This document shows positions 19,079 through 29,210 of a stretch of 64,000 nt of DNA, piece after piece. Under the pieces are notes generated by a model, which saw only the letters and a list, made by a program, of their open reading frames with translations, searched no databases and was not told the DNA's origin. Position numbers and translations under genes: made by a program. Source of the stretch: Schlesneria paludicola DSM 18645 (GTDB taxonomy: Bacteria; Planctomycetota; Planctomycetia; Planctomycetales; Planctomycetaceae); NCBI GenBank assembly GCA_945876035.1, contig CAMCMU010000010.1, positions 1-64,000 on the forward strand, written 5' to 3'. Each line of letters starts with the position of its first letter. The first letter of the stretch is position 1.

Positions 19079-20512
19079 TCAGGCTAAAATTTCCTGCACC
19101 ACCTGTCCATGAACATCGGTCAATCGAAAATCTCGCCCGGCATATCGATAGGTCAGTCGCTCGTGATCGAATCCCAACAGATGCAGCATGGTCGCGTGCA
19201 GATCATGCACGCTGGTCGGTTTTTCGACCGATTTGAAGCCGAATTCATCGGTCGCGCCGTGGACCGTCCCTCCCCGAATCCCTCCGCCAGCCAGCCAGAC
19301 ACTAAACCCCCAATGATTATGGTCACGTCCCAACATCGACTTGCCACCTTCACCCAGTTCGACTGTGGGCGTGCGACCGAACTCACCGCCCCAGATAATC
19401 AGCGTGTCCTCAAACATTCCACGCCGTTTGAGATCCGTCATCAATGCCGCGATCGGTTGATCAATCTGTCCGGCAAGAAACAGATGCCGTTCTTCAATAT
19501 TTTTATGGTTGTCCCACGGCTGTGAGTTTCCATGCCACAGTTGGACATAGCGGACGCCTCGTTCGAGAAGTCGCCGGGCAATCAATGTTTGCCGGGCATG
19601 CACCCCCGATCCGTAGAGATCTTGAATGTGCTTCGGCTCATCCGCGATGTCGAACGCTTCAGCGGCATCCGATTGCATGCGGAACGCCAATTCAAACGAC
19701 TGGATGCGGGTTTCTAACCGTTGGTCAAGACGCGTTTGACGCGACTCTGTGTGGAACGCCTGAAGCAGATCCAGTTGCCGTCGTTGCATGGCAGGGGACG
19801 CGTGTGGGCTGCGAATATTTTCGATCAGCTTATCGATCTGCCAATTTTGAGGGTCAACGTATGTGCCTTGATAGATCCCGGGGAGGAATCCCGACTGCCA
19901 ATTTTCCGAATCCTTAATGGGCAAGCCGTTCGGACACATCGCCACAAAACCAGGAAGATCCTGATTCTCGGATCCCAGTCCGTACAGAACCCAGGCTCCG
20001 ACGCTCGGCCTTGGCTGCACCGAATCGCCACAATTCATCAACATCAAGGAGGGTTCGTGATTGGGAACCTGAGCATACATCGAGCGGATGACGGCGATGT
20101 CATCGGCGTGCGCGGCAGTCTTGTCGAAGAGTTCGCTGATCTCCAGACCGCTTTGACCATACTTTCGAAACTTGAACGGGGAGGGGAACGCCGCTCCGGT
20201 CTTACGTTCCGTAGTCAAATGCACGGGAATCGGCTGTCCGGCATATTTTTGCAGTGCGGGCTTCGGGTCGAAGGTATCGATATGCGACGGGCCTCCGTTC
20301 AGAAAGAAATGAATGACACGCTTCACCCGGGCTGGAAAATGTGGCGGCCTCAGGCCGACACCACCACCCGCCAAGGCTGTCGCGTCCACGGCCTGACCGC
20401 GTTTCTCGTCGGCACATAATCCGGCCAGTGCCAACGCACCCAATCCCATCCCCGAGCGTTCCAAAAGCGATCGACGCGTTAGCAATGGTGAGGCAACCGT
20501 GAATCCAGACAT
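19079..20512 (-). CDS. DUF1501 protein, Tat-secreted (first module)
   Basis: A 477-residue DUF1501 protein. It has a Tat-type signal (LTRRSLLERSGMGLGALALA), the family block IHFFLNGGPSHIDTFDPKP, RPSVGAWVLYGLGSENQDLP, IIWGGEFGRTPTVE, a GRDHNHWGFSVWLAGGGIRGG segment in two parts, and the C-terminal DLHATMLHLLGFDHERLTYR. It is clearly paralogous to the gene at 15188-16627 but not a recent copy. It begins 35 bases after the upstream cytochrome-like gene and is followed 30 bases on by the next cytochrome-like gene. Confidence 0.93.
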   Translation of the reverse strand: MSGFTVASPLLTRRSLLERSGMGLGALALAGLCADEKRGQAVDATALAGGGVGLRPPHFPARVKRVIHFFLNGGPSHIDTFDPKPALQKYAGQPIPVHLTTERKTGAAFPSPFKFRKYGQSGLEISELFDKTAAHADDIAVIRSMYAQVPNHEPSLMLMNCGDSVQPRPSVGAWVLYGLGSENQDLPGFVAMCPNGLPIKDSENWQSGFLPGIYQGTYVDPQNWQIDKLIENIRSPHASPAMQRRQLDLLQAFHTESRQTRLDQRLETRIQSFELAFRMQSDAAEAFDIADEPKHIQDLYGSGVHARQTLIARRLLERGVRYVQLWHGNSQPWDNHKNIEERHLFLAGQIDQPIAALMTDLKRRGMFEDTLIIWGGEFGRTPTVELGEGGKSMLGRDHNHWGFSVWLAGGGIRGGTVHGATDEFGFKSVEKPTSVHDLHATMLHLLGFDHERLTYRYAGRDFRLTDVHGQVVQEILA

Positions 20513-20547
20513 TCTTTTTTCTCCCGTATCCTCGAACGCGTCAGAGG

Positions 20548-23500
20548 CTAGTCCACGAACATCAGCTCATTGGAAATCAGCAGCACCTGAGCAAGTTGCT
20601 CCCATCGATTTAACAACTGAAGAACCGGCGTCGTAAAATCGCGCTCCGCATCCCATCGTCGCCGTGGCAGAGTTGTCGATTCGGGGGGATCCGGTCGGAA
20701 CACAATCACTGGAGTCCACTGATATTTATCCTGCTCCAGATCCCCGTTGCTGTCCACAACAAAGTCCACGGTTTCCCCTTTCTGAAGCGTGATGGAATCG
20801 ACGTTCAGTTCCTCCCGTCTGTCGTGAATCACAACCGAAGCCAGAACTTCGCTCTGCTTGGCAATGATTTGGCAACGCACGCCATTTCCTTCCTTCTTTT
20901 CATGAGTGATCGCCGAAGTCAGAGAGAATCGCCCTTCAAGCGGCGCGGTCCAGCGACGGACGGAGCACTGTTGCAAATCATTTCCAGGATGTCCTCCCAA
21001 GGCCGTGAGTTGAATCGAGCCCCGTTCGGAATCAGGCCCGGTTGTGCCGACCTGCCACGCTGAACCGGAAAAATAGGTGAGCGTTTGAAAGTTCTGCAGG
21101 CGTTTGGATGCCTCATCAAATTCCCCGTAGCCGTATTGCCACGCCAAGGTTTCTGGTGGCGGAGCGGCCGGAGCATCCACCACATCCCGATTCAGGAAGG
21201 CCAATGCACTGTCCATCTGGCGTGCCGAAGGTTCGCGTTGGATGGCCAGTCGGCACAGATGCCGAAAATTATCCGCCGGCGAATGGCGTTGATCACAGCC
21301 GGCCGCATCGACCAAGGCACGGGCCTGTTGAGCAACGAAGGGGTGGTTTAATGCAAACAACGCCTGCTGCGGAACGGTCGTCTCGCTCCGCAACGGAATA
21401 TGCAAATCAGGGTTCGCAAAATCGAAGACACGAAGAGTTGTGGGAAGGAACTGGCGATCAATCAATCCGTATAAGGTACGGCGTCGATGTGCCATTCCAT
21501 TCTCTGAAAACAGGTCGGACGCTCGTCCACCCATCTGCGTGTCGAGTCGGCCGCTGACGGACAACAGGCCGTCGCGAAATTCTTCAAACGTCAGTCGTCT
21601 CGAAGTCATCCGCCACAGCAGACGATTTTCAGGATCTTTTTGCGTCGCACGCTCTCGAGCGGCAAACTCCGACGGCCCGTCGGAGGATTGTTGATAGGTA
21701 TTGGAAAGCAGAATCAAACGATGCAGATTTTTCGTACTCCAACCGTCAGCCACAAAACGGCTGGCCAACCAGTCGAGAAGTTGCGGATGGCTGGGCTGTT
21801 CGGCTCGGACCCCAAAATCACTCGCCGTACGGACCAGTCCGGATCCGAAGTGGTGCTGCCAAACCCGATTGACCCAGACACGCGTTGTCAGGGGGTTGTT
21901 CGGATCAATAATCGCTTGGGCCAGTTCGAGTCGGCCACTCCCCTTTTGGAAGGGCGGAGGTTTCTCGCCCGCCACGACCGAAACAAAGTGTCGCGACACT
22001 TCGGGGCCTCGGTTGGCTGGGTTTCCTCGGCGGAACACGCGTGAGGGGCGGAGCCACTGTCGATCCACCAGCGACACCGCATAGGGCGATGCCTTGGCGG
22101 ACTGAATCAGCCAGCGATCGACTTCACCTTGTAATTTGGAGAGTTCAACGACCGAACTGCTATCAAAGAACCATTCCGTCGAGACTAAGGCTTCCTCAGG
22201 AATCAAGCAGGGAGATCCTGTTCCGTACAGCACCTGTCTTAATTCTTCGGCTTCCGGCAAGTCGAGCGCCACAGGTTCAGAACGGCCCGCCTGTTTCGCT
22301 GCCATGCAGGCGGCCTGCCATTCGCCATCGACCTCCAGTAGCAGTTTGCCATAGACCTCGGCGACGTCACGCATCGTGGCGGGAAGATTGGCCAAAGCCC
22401 GCAAGACCCGCGGATTCAGCGACGGACGATACTCGGCCAACTGTCGGATCAAGTTGGGGGCCTGCGTCACAAATTCGTCGGACTTCAGTGCGGCGAACTG
22501 ACGCCAAGGCCGAAACACCGGATCGACCCACCGAGCCTCCATGGCCAACCACCCTTCCCATCGACGCACGGTCATGGGGATCACGTCCGTCGTTGCCAAA
22601 TTTTGACCGAACCCTTCCTCGGGATATTTGGAAAGTTCCGTCTGGGCCACAAGATAGTCCGTGACGCGTTGCCGGAACCGGTCTTGAGCTTCCATCCGTT
22701 TGGCGAAAGTCGTGTCACGCAGTTGTTCCTGTCGCTGGACGAGTTCCTTCTCAAACGCCGCCGAGACATCATTGAGGAAGGTCGGTTCTGCAATCCGGTC
22801 CATCTGTTCCGTTGAATTTAGGAAGACTCCGTAAAGCGCGTAATAGTCGGTTGTCGGAATGGGATCATACTTATGATCGTGACAGCGGGCACAGGCGACG
22901 GTCAATCCCATCGTCCCACGGGTCAGCACATCAATACGGTCGTCAATGATGTCATGGGTGACGCCTAAAAACCGCCTACCAAGAGTCAGGAACCCCATCG
23001 CTGCCCAAGCTTTTCGGTCGTCGGGAGCCGCCTGATCAGCGGCGATTTGCAGCAACAGGAACTGGTCATAGGGCAGATCGTCGTTGAAGGCTCCGACCAC
23101 CCAATCTCGATAGGCCGGTGCGTGGACCCAAAATCGCTCCTCACGCGCGTAGACATATCCTTTGGTATCCGAATAACGGGCGACATCCAGCCAATGCCGC
23201 GTCCACTGCTCGCCGTACTGCGGCGATTCCAAGAGCCGATCAATTAACCGTGGGTAGGCATCGGGAGCCGAGTCACTGAGGAATGCTTCGACCTGTTCCG
23301 GAGTCGGTGGTAAGCCCGTCAAATCGAACGTCACACGGCGGATGAGGGTTCTCTTATCCGCCGGCGGGGAGGGTTCTAGACCGGCGGCTTCCAATGTGGC
23401 GGAAACGAACCGATCGATCGGCGTTCGTTCCCAGCCAGCCTCTCGGACGACGGGCAAATCCGGATGACCAATCGATTGAAAGGCCCAATGACTCTGCTGA

Positions 23501-23961
23501 GTCGCCGCCTGCGTTTCGGCGGGCAATCCGGTCGATGCCGGCCAGAGGGCCCCGAGTTCAACCCAGTGCGTCAGCACATCAATTTGTGTGTCACGGAGCT
23601 TTCCCGACGGAGGCATTTGTAAGTCACCCGTATGACTGACCGCCGCGATCAGCAAGCTTTCTGTCGGTTTTCCGGGCACAATTGACGCGCCATTTTCGCC
23701 CCCCTTGAGCATCGCCTGACGCGAATCCAACCGCAGCCCGGCTTCCTGTTTTTTCGATCCGTGGCATCGATGGCATTGCTCGACAAGCAGCGGGCGGATC
23801 TCCGTCTCAAAAAAATGCGCAGCGTCATCGTTTGCGGTCAGGCCCTTCGTCCAAAAACCGGCGAAGCACGACACGACAGCGATCCCGCATCGAATGCGAA
23901 GAAAACCATGCCGGAGGTCGGTCAACCGGCTTCCAAAAGCGGACAAGAGCGGGCCTATCAT
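20548..23961 (-). CDS. Cytochrome-like PSCyt1/DUF1549/DUF1553 protein (first module, long)
   Basis: A 1137-residue secreted protein that opens the four-gene operon. A hydrophobic signal (about 24-42) precedes a PSCyt1 domain with CHRCH (63-67). DUF1549 has GLPPTPEQVEAFLSD, a conserved WLDVARYSDTKGY and a second heme-like motif CARCHDHKYDPI. DUF1553 carries ANPLTTRVWVNRVW-like and SDFGVRAEQPSHPQLLDWLA blocks. A C-terminal extension (about residues 960-1137) is beta-rich and absent from the 803-residue paralogue. Heme attachment is inferred only from the two CxxCH motifs. Function is unknown; a role in polymer or sugar oxidation has been suggested from context in planctomycetes. Confidence 0.93.
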   Translation of the reverse strand: MIGPLLSAFGSRLTDLRHGFLRIRCGIAVVSCFAGFWTKGLTANDDAAHFFETEIRPLLVEQCHRCHGSKKQEAGLRLDSRQAMLKGGENGASIVPGKPTESLLIAAVSHTGDLQMPPSGKLRDTQIDVLTHWVELGALWPASTGLPAETQAATQQSHWAFQSIGHPDLPVVREAGWERTPIDRFVSATLEAAGLEPSPPADKRTLIRRVTFDLTGLPPTPEQVEAFLSDSAPDAYPRLIDRLLESPQYGEQWTRHWLDVARYSDTKGYVYAREERFWVHAPAYRDWVVGAFNDDLPYDQFLLLQIAADQAAPDDRKAWAAMGFLTLGRRFLGVTHDIIDDRIDVLTRGTMGLTVACARCHDHKYDPIPTTDYYALYGVFLNSTEQMDRIAEPTFLNDVSAAFEKELVQRQEQLRDTTFAKRMEAQDRFRQRVTDYLVAQTELSKYPEEGFGQNLATTDVIPMTVRRWEGWLAMEARWVDPVFRPWRQFAALKSDEFVTQAPNLIRQLAEYRPSLNPRVLRALANLPATMRDVAEVYGKLLLEVDGEWQAACMAAKQAGRSEPVALDLPEAEELRQVLYGTGSPCLIPEEALVSTEWFFDSSSVVELSKLQGEVDRWLIQSAKASPYAVSLVDRQWLRPSRVFRRGNPANRGPEVSRHFVSVVAGEKPPPFQKGSGRLELAQAIIDPNNPLTTRVWVNRVWQHHFGSGLVRTASDFGVRAEQPSHPQLLDWLASRFVADGWSTKNLHRLILLSNTYQQSSDGPSEFAARERATQKDPENRLLWRMTSRRLTFEEFRDGLLSVSGRLDTQMGGRASDLFSENGMAHRRRTLYGLIDRQFLPTTLRVFDFANPDLHIPLRSETTVPQQALFALNHPFVAQQARALVDAAGCDQRHSPADNFRHLCRLAIQREPSARQMDSALAFLNRDVVDAPAAPPPETLAWQYGYGEFDEASKRLQNFQTLTYFSGSAWQVGTTGPDSERGSIQLTALGGHPGNDLQQCSVRRWTAPLEGRFSLTSAITHEKKEGNGVRCQIIAKQSEVLASVVIHDRREELNVDSITLQKGETVDFVVDSNGDLEQDKYQWTPVIVFRPDPPESTTLPRRRWDAERDFTTPVLQLLNRWEQLAQVLLISNELMFVD

Positions 23962-24411
23962 TCAGAAACGTCTCCACGCAGTGTCGATCAAGCGTTGAAG
24001 AAACTCACCTGTCGCAGCACCAACAGAATTCTAGCAGCCACGCAATAGTCGTCGAGCAGGTTATCGGCTTGTTTGTCCAAGACCAGACATGATAACTGAT
24101 TGCCCACGTTCTACTTCATGACTCGACATCAAACCAGAGATCGTCACGTTAAAACGCAGGGGGATTTTTCCGATTATTCCGAGGCCCGATCCGCTTGGCG
24201 ATTGAGTCTGCTCGATGGTGGCCTCGAGTTTGGGGTTGCTGGAAAATACCGAACTCGACGACAATTCCTTTGCCTTGCTGAAATTGCTTGGATCGATTTT
24301 CAAGGCCGTCTGTTGGGGGAGGGCTGACCTCCGTCGGCCCCTTGGATATTGGCGAAACAACCTGTGCCTTATGTGGTCCCTCGTGTTTGAAATTACCATC
24401 AGGAATGTTCG
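23962..24411. other. Intergenic gap between divergent genes
   Basis: This 450-base gap should hold the promoter of the four-gene cytochrome/DUF1501 operon on the minus strand and that of the membrane protein on the plus strand. Small frames on both strands lack ribosome binding sites. No repeat or operator was recognised. Confidence 0.4.
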
Positions 24412-25365
24412 GTGAACGAATCCCTCTCAGTCAAGGATTGCAATTCGGTGACCCTGCATTCTTGGGATCAGAGGACGGCTCCCGAGATGTTTTGGTTGTC
24501 TGTCGTGTCGCTCCTTTGTTTTGCCGGGCTGCTCCATCTTCATGGCAAGCCGGAGTATCAGCCGATCTGGGTCGCGTGTGGATTGGGTTTGGCGGGGATC
24601 TATCCGGCCTGCTGGCTGGACGCGATTTACGGTGGGCGGCACGGAACAGCACAGGGGCGAATGCGTTGGTTGTCTATTATTCTGCCCCCTGTGCGTCTCG
24701 CGGCGGGCGATCACGCCACCGGTCAGAGCGTTTGGTTACCGGGCCTCGGATGGCACCTGAAAGGGCCCGTGCTCGAACAAAAATTGGATCGCCGGGCGAG
24801 TTTACCGATGGTTCTGATGGCCTTGATGGTCCTTCCTCTGATGGCTTTGGATAAATTTTACGAGGCTCATTTAGCAGCGGATCCTTGGCTCTCGGGATTG
24901 CTCAACGGAGCACACGGGATGATCTGGTTTGCGTTTGCCGGGGAGTTCATTCTTCGCGTTTCGATCACGACCAAGAAATGGTCCTACGTCAAAGAGCACT
25001 GGATCGACGTCGCCATTGTGCTCTTGCCTCTGATCCCGTTTCTTCAGGCCTTGCGTATTGGGCGTCTCGCTCGTCTGCAAACACTGACGAGCAGTGCGGG
25101 AAAGTTGTATCGCTTGCGGGGTGTCTCTCTGCGCGCCTGGCGGGCGTTGCTGTTAATCGACGCGGTCAAGCGCATTCTTTATGGTCCGGCGGCATTGCGA
25201 CTCGCTCGGTTGCGTGCTGTCGTGAACCAGAAGGAGCTGGAGCTGTTGAACCTTCGCACGGAGGTCGCACGCTTGGCGGAGGCGTTCCCTGTTCAGACAG
25301 ACTTTCTCAATACCGATCTCGGCCCGCGGCGTGAAGACGATCGATCGGCCAGCAAGGCAGCCTAA
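24412..25365 (+). CDS. Membrane protein with voltage-sensor-like segment
   Basis: A 317-residue multi-pass protein. Hydrophobic segments are at about 26-44, 51-70, 131-147, 160-183 and 193-208. The region KEHWIDVAIVLLPLIPFLQA followed by LRIGRLARLQTL looks like the S3-S4 part of voltage-gated potassium channels. A cytoplasmic tail has a Leu-rich heptad-like segment (about 270-292, QKELELLNLRTEVARLAEAF). No selectivity-filter TVGYG is visible, so it is not a complete channel by sequence. The start is GTG 24412 with AGGAA six bases upstream. The function is unknown. Confidence 0.72.
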   Translation: MNESLSVKDCNSVTLHSWDQRTAPEMFWLSVVSLLCFAGLLHLHGKPEYQPIWVACGLGLAGIYPACWLDAIYGGRHGTAQGRMRWLSIILPPVRLAAGDHATGQSVWLPGLGWHLKGPVLEQKLDRRASLPMVLMALMVLPLMALDKFYEAHLAADPWLSGLLNGAHGMIWFAFAGEFILRVSITTKKWSYVKEHWIDVAIVLLPLIPFLQALRIGRLARLQTLTSSAGKLYRLRGVSLRAWRALLLIDAVKRILYGPAALRLARLRAVVNQKELELLNLRTEVARLAEAFPVQTDFLNTDLGPRREDDRSASKAA

Positions 25366-25660
25366 ATGAACATGCGTCCAAAACAATCGTGCCGAATCGC
25401 CCAACGGTTTGATCAGCGGTCAGGAACATCCCCTTTCGATTACACCAGAGTCCGCCGCGGGGACACGATCCGGCCCTCGGTCAGCGATGGGCATGATTGT
25501 CATGGAACCGATCAGAACCACATCCGCCGCCGACAGCGGAGAGACCCCAGAATCGTGGCTCACGATGCCCCTGCTGATGGCCCATGAAACACTCTTGAGG
25601 CGATTCGAGCGGCAGCGACTGGACCTTGAGTGTGACGGAACGGGGAAGGATGTGCGCTTC

Positions 25661-26470
25661 ATGAGTACTGACGGCTGGCAACGATTGGAACATCGGCTTT
25701 CACCGACGGACGATGCCATCGACGTCGTGCGGTTGGATCTGGTCGCCGATTGCGATCGAATCACCTCTCTTCGTGCGCTCCTCTCCACAGATGAAATCGC
25801 CCGGGCGGATCGTTACGTGTTCGCTGAGTCTCGGCGACGTTTCATTGTCTGTCGTGGTGTGTTGCGACAGTTACTGGGTGGCTGTCTCGAACGCAAACCG
25901 GCCTCGCTGGAATTCCACTACGGTCCCTACGGAAAGCCGATGCTCGGTTCGGCCGATAAGGAGTCGATTGGTCTGCCATCGTTGGAATTCAGTGTTTCTC
26001 ACTCTGTCAACTGGGCTTTGATCGCAGTCACGCGGCGACGGCGAGTCGGTGTGGATATTGAGTGTCGCGACAACAAAACGCCGATTCACGAATTAGCTAG
26101 GCGTTTTTTTTCCGCTGGTGAAGCGGCGGAATTGGCTAGCCTTGCCGAGCCTGATCAGCGAGCCGGTTTCTTTCGTGGTTGGACGAGCAAGGAAGCCTAT
26201 CTCAAGGCGACCGGTTTGGGTTTGTCCTATTCCTTGAACCGTTTTTCCGTGGCCATGAACCCGCGTCTGCCGGCGCAGTTGTTGGAAGTAGCCGATCTCC
26301 CGGACCCTTCCGATTTTTGGAGAATGATCGCCCTTGAACCGGCCGACCACTTTTCAGCAGCCCTTCTGGTGGAAGCAGCAAGGCATGAGACGGTGTGTGT
26401 CCGGCAGTGGTCGGTGGAAGGACAGGACATCCCAAGTCCCTCAAAACATCACACACCGGATCCCGACTGA
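25661..26470 (+). CDS. Sfp-type 4'-phosphopantetheinyl transferase
   Basis: A 269-residue enzyme that transfers phosphopantetheine from CoA to a serine of acyl- or peptidyl-carrier proteins. The diagnostic motifs are VGVDIECRD (Mg-binding Asp and Glu) and FFRGWTSKEAYLKATGLGL (W-x-x-KEA-x-x-K). ATG 25661 follows GGGGAAGGA by about ten bases and gives the usual Sfp length; the frame stays open to 25409 with earlier candidate starts but no better site. No polyketide or peptide synthase is visible. It converges on the pseudopilin operon, with stops 32 bases apart. Confidence 0.9.
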   Translation: MSTDGWQRLEHRLSPTDDAIDVVRLDLVADCDRITSLRALLSTDEIARADRYVFAESRRRFIVCRGVLRQLLGGCLERKPASLEFHYGPYGKPMLGSADKESIGLPSLEFSVSHSVNWALIAVTRRRRVGVDIECRDNKTPIHELARRFFSAGEAAELASLAEPDQRAGFFRGWTSKEAYLKATGLGLSYSLNRFSVAMNPRLPAQLLEVADLPDPSDFWRMIALEPADHFSAALLVEAARHETVCVRQWSVEGQDIPSPSKHHTPDPD

Positions 26471-26502
26471 CAACAGCGTCGCCGTTCCATTGTGGCGGTC
26501 GG

Positions 26503-28296
26503 CTACCGCGATGTCGGCAGCAATTGGCTGCGGGTGTATCCCCGGCCGAGGTCATTCAGATCACGTTGAAACACAACTCGAGGTGGAACCTTCGTGGCGT
26601 CTACAACGGCTTCGATGCGGATGACGGGGCCACCCACGTCGAAGAATCCGAAAACCTGAGCGTGATAGACATCGCCTCGTGCCGTGAGATACGGATCGAG
26701 CTCTCGCATCTTCCAAATGTCCACCAATTGCTCCATGAACAGCCAGCCGGTGACGTTGTGCTGTTGGATCGTATCCGGGTCCGGTTGGCCGTTGGCATCG
26801 ATTTTTTGAGCGGTCACAATGCTGTTGACAAGTTTCTCACTCATTCCGGGCACACCGAGAAGGATCTCACGCCGGGCCTGATTGAGATTGATCCGCCCTT
26901 CGATGATTTCGTCACTGCTGACGGAGAGTACATCCATCAGGCGAGGCAGCAAAGCCGGCAGTGACGAGGGCTCTGCAGGCCACGGACTGACCAGAGTCCG
27001 CCTTCCCCCGTCGATCAGCACATCCGCACGCGAGCCGATCAGGTCCCAGAGACTTTTGACCTTCATCTGACCTCCTGTGGAAATGTCGATTCCACCGCGA
27101 GTGACGGTCCCAGCCTGTTTAAAGACTCCTGTCACAATCGCAGAGGTCAAATCTTCGACGGCGGCTTGTTCCTGCTGATTTTTTTGAGTCGGGTCCTGTG
27201 TCGCAGAGTCCGAATCCTCAGCCGCGTCTGCCGGCGGTTGATCTTTGGGTCCGTTCATTCGATAGGCGATGACAAACTTGGCGGCCTCCGCATTGAACTC
27301 ACGTTCCACGGCATCGTACAACTCGGTCAGCAGGCCGTTGTTGACGTCAATCTTTTCCTGACCGTCGGTCCGCCGGTTGGCTTCGCGACTGTACGCTGTT
27401 AAGTAGGCGACCCAGCCGTGATTCAAAACACCGTCCGCATTGTCCCACGGCGGGCTCTTATCAGCATCGTCTTCATGGGGATCAAGCAACCCGTTTCGAT
27501 TGGCGTCCTCCCCATACAGAAGTGCCGGCGTCACTCCGCGGATCAGCAACAATTCATCGAGTGATTCCAGTGGCCCATTCCTGGCCTTGTAAGGCTGAGG
27601 CAATGCCTCATAAACATCCGACTCCGCCCCCTCAGGCCGCTTGGTATCGTCCGTATCAATCCAGTCGAGCAGCGCATCCGCAATACTGGCGGTCATGCCC
27701 GGCAGATTCATCAGCCAAGCCTGCACCTGATCCTCATCCAGCTGTAAGCGATCCAGCAAATTGAGATTCAGTTTAGCTGACTCGTCTGCCAATCCATAGC
27801 GGATCGCATTGCCGCGAACATCCTGCTCGACAGGAGCAATGATCGTGAAGCGCGCGTTACCGCCCAGCCGGGGTGATGCGGCGACGGTTTTTCCAAGAAA
27901 GACGTTCGGATTGTGATTTAAATTTTCTGCTGCGGCCGCCACTCGATTGGCGAGAATCACGGAGACATATTCGACTCCTGAATCGGCGGCTTCGCGCGCT
28001 TGCACTTCCAAACCATATCCTGCCGTGGCTTCCAACTCCGTCTGCATCGTCTGCGTGAAGTTGTAGGCCGCCAGTGTCAGCATCGCGACGACGACCAGAA
28101 CGATCAGCAACAGACTGCCCGAGCGTGCAGGTGAAACCACGTGTCGGGAACCGCGGAACGGGCCACGAGCTGCCGAGCCATCGTCTCGACCACACCACGG
28201 CTCAGAAAACGAATATCGATCACGTGGGAACGCCACCGCGTTTTGATTTCCCTGTCTGTGTCCACAGACCTCGCCCGGTTTCCTGTTTCTGTTCAT
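26503..28296 (-). CDS. GspK-like minor pseudopilin
   Basis: A 597-residue type II secretion-like minor pseudopilin, long for GspK. The N-terminus is arginine-rich. The hydrophobic stalk RSGSLLLIVLVVVAMLTLAA (about 58-77) is followed by the GspK pattern of a large alpha-helical globular domain containing KLNLNLLDRLQLDEDQVQAW and INLNQARREILLGVPGM (helix-hairpin-helix-like). An acidic, Gln-rich insertion lies mid-protein. ATG 28296 overlaps the stop of the upstream GspJ-like gene as ATGA, so the start is well supported. It would cap the pseudopilus tip with H, I and J. Confidence 0.85.
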   Translation of the reverse strand: MNRNRKPGEVCGHRQGNQNAVAFPRDRYSFSEPWCGRDDGSAARGPFRGSRHVVSPARSGSLLLIVLVVVAMLTLAAYNFTQTMQTELEATAGYGLEVQAREAADSGVEYVSVILANRVAAAAENLNHNPNVFLGKTVAASPRLGGNARFTIIAPVEQDVRGNAIRYGLADESAKLNLNLLDRLQLDEDQVQAWLMNLPGMTASIADALLDWIDTDDTKRPEGAESDVYEALPQPYKARNGPLESLDELLLIRGVTPALLYGEDANRNGLLDPHEDDADKSPPWDNADGVLNHGWVAYLTAYSREANRRTDGQEKIDVNNGLLTELYDAVEREFNAEAAKFVIAYRMNGPKDQPPADAAEDSDSATQDPTQKNQQEQAAVEDLTSAIVTGVFKQAGTVTRGGIDISTGGQMKVKSLWDLIGSRADVLIDGGRRTLVSPWPAEPSSLPALLPRLMDVLSVSSDEIIEGRINLNQARREILLGVPGMSEKLVNSIVTAQKIDANGQPDPDTIQQHNVTGWLFMEQLVDIWKMRELDPYLTARGDVYHAQVFGFFDVGGPVIRIEAVVDATKVPPRVVFQRDLNDLGRGYTRSQLLPTSR

Positions 28297-29210
28297 GGTT
28301 GGAGCTCCGGTGGAAGCGGATCGGCTGTCGGAACAACGATGACCGTACGAAACTGATTTGACGACGAGCTGACCGCCACATTTGTCAAAATTCCCGCCTG
28401 AGTTTCCACCGGGCGAAAGGTAATCGAGACTTCGATGGCGCGGGGTAAATAACCAGCGATCACACTGTCCCAAGACAGATGCCACCCGGACCCTGCAAAA
28501 TAACGAAACGTCAGCGACTGGATCTCGGGAGCGAGACGTTGCGAGCTTGAGGCCTGCGCGGCGAAGCCTCCTTTTTCTTCAACCGCCTGAACGGTCAAGC
28601 GATCACCCTCCGTACGAATCAGGCCCCCCTCGACGCCGCTTGTTGTCTCCACGTGATACGTCACCGCCTTCAGGTCGCTGGTTCGAGGCCCCACATTGTT
28701 GCCGACGGGATGTGACATAAAATTCCAGTCTCGACGCGCTTGCGAGAGGTGCAATTCCAACTGATTCGCAGTGCCGCGGATTCCGATACTCGTGGCTCCC
28801 GGTTCCGTCACGACGCTCGTCGTCGTTTCAGCAGAAGACGTATCCTCAGAATCGTTGGCCTCGTCCTCGACAACTCCCGACGCCACAAACATGACAGAGC
28901 GGACGTCCGTGGTCATTATCCGAATCACGGCGCGGGCCACTTGAGACCTCGTGATTTCCTCTCTGCCGCTAGCCGTTATCCGCCATGATTGGCCTATCGC
29001 TGCATAGATTGCTCCTAGGAGCAAGATCGCCAAGGTCAGGGAGAGCATGACTTCCACCAGTGAGAAGCCCGCGTCGATGGCCATGCCCCGATGTCGTGAC
29101 GTGATCCTCAGACAACTGCCAAAAAGCATCGAGGATTGCCGCGAGCCTGGGTCCACACATCGCCCTGTTGCGTGTCGATTGTCCCGGCCAGCAAGACGGC
29201 TCAGAATCAT
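28293..29210 (-). CDS. GspJ-like minor pseudopilin
   Basis: A 305-residue prepilin-type protein with the methylation motif DAGFSLVEVMLSLTLAILLL (about 46-65), the Gly-Phe cleavage site and Glu+5 intact, and a GspJ-like beta-rich C-terminal domain (QSLTFRYFAGSGWHLSWDS). A 47-residue leader is unusually long; ATG 29084 would give a normal leader. However, ATG 29210 overlaps the previous stop codon as ATGA and suits translational coupling, so I keep it. A Glu/Thr-rich insertion (ESEDTSSAE-like) lies at about residues 115-130. Confidence 0.85.
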   Translation of the reverse strand: MILSRLAGRDNRHATGRCVDPGSRQSSMLFGSCLRITSRHRGMAIDAGFSLVEVMLSLTLAILLLGAIYAAIGQSWRITASGREEITRSQVARAVIRIMTTDVRSVMFVASGVVEDEANDSEDTSSAETTTSVVTEPGATSIGIRGTANQLELHLSQARRDWNFMSHPVGNNVGPRTSDLKAVTYHVETTSGVEGGLIRTEGDRLTVQAVEEKGGFAAQASSSQRLAPEIQSLTFRYFAGSGWHLSWDSVIAGYLPRAIEVSITFRPVETQAGILTNVAVSSSSNQFRTVIVVPTADPLPPELQP

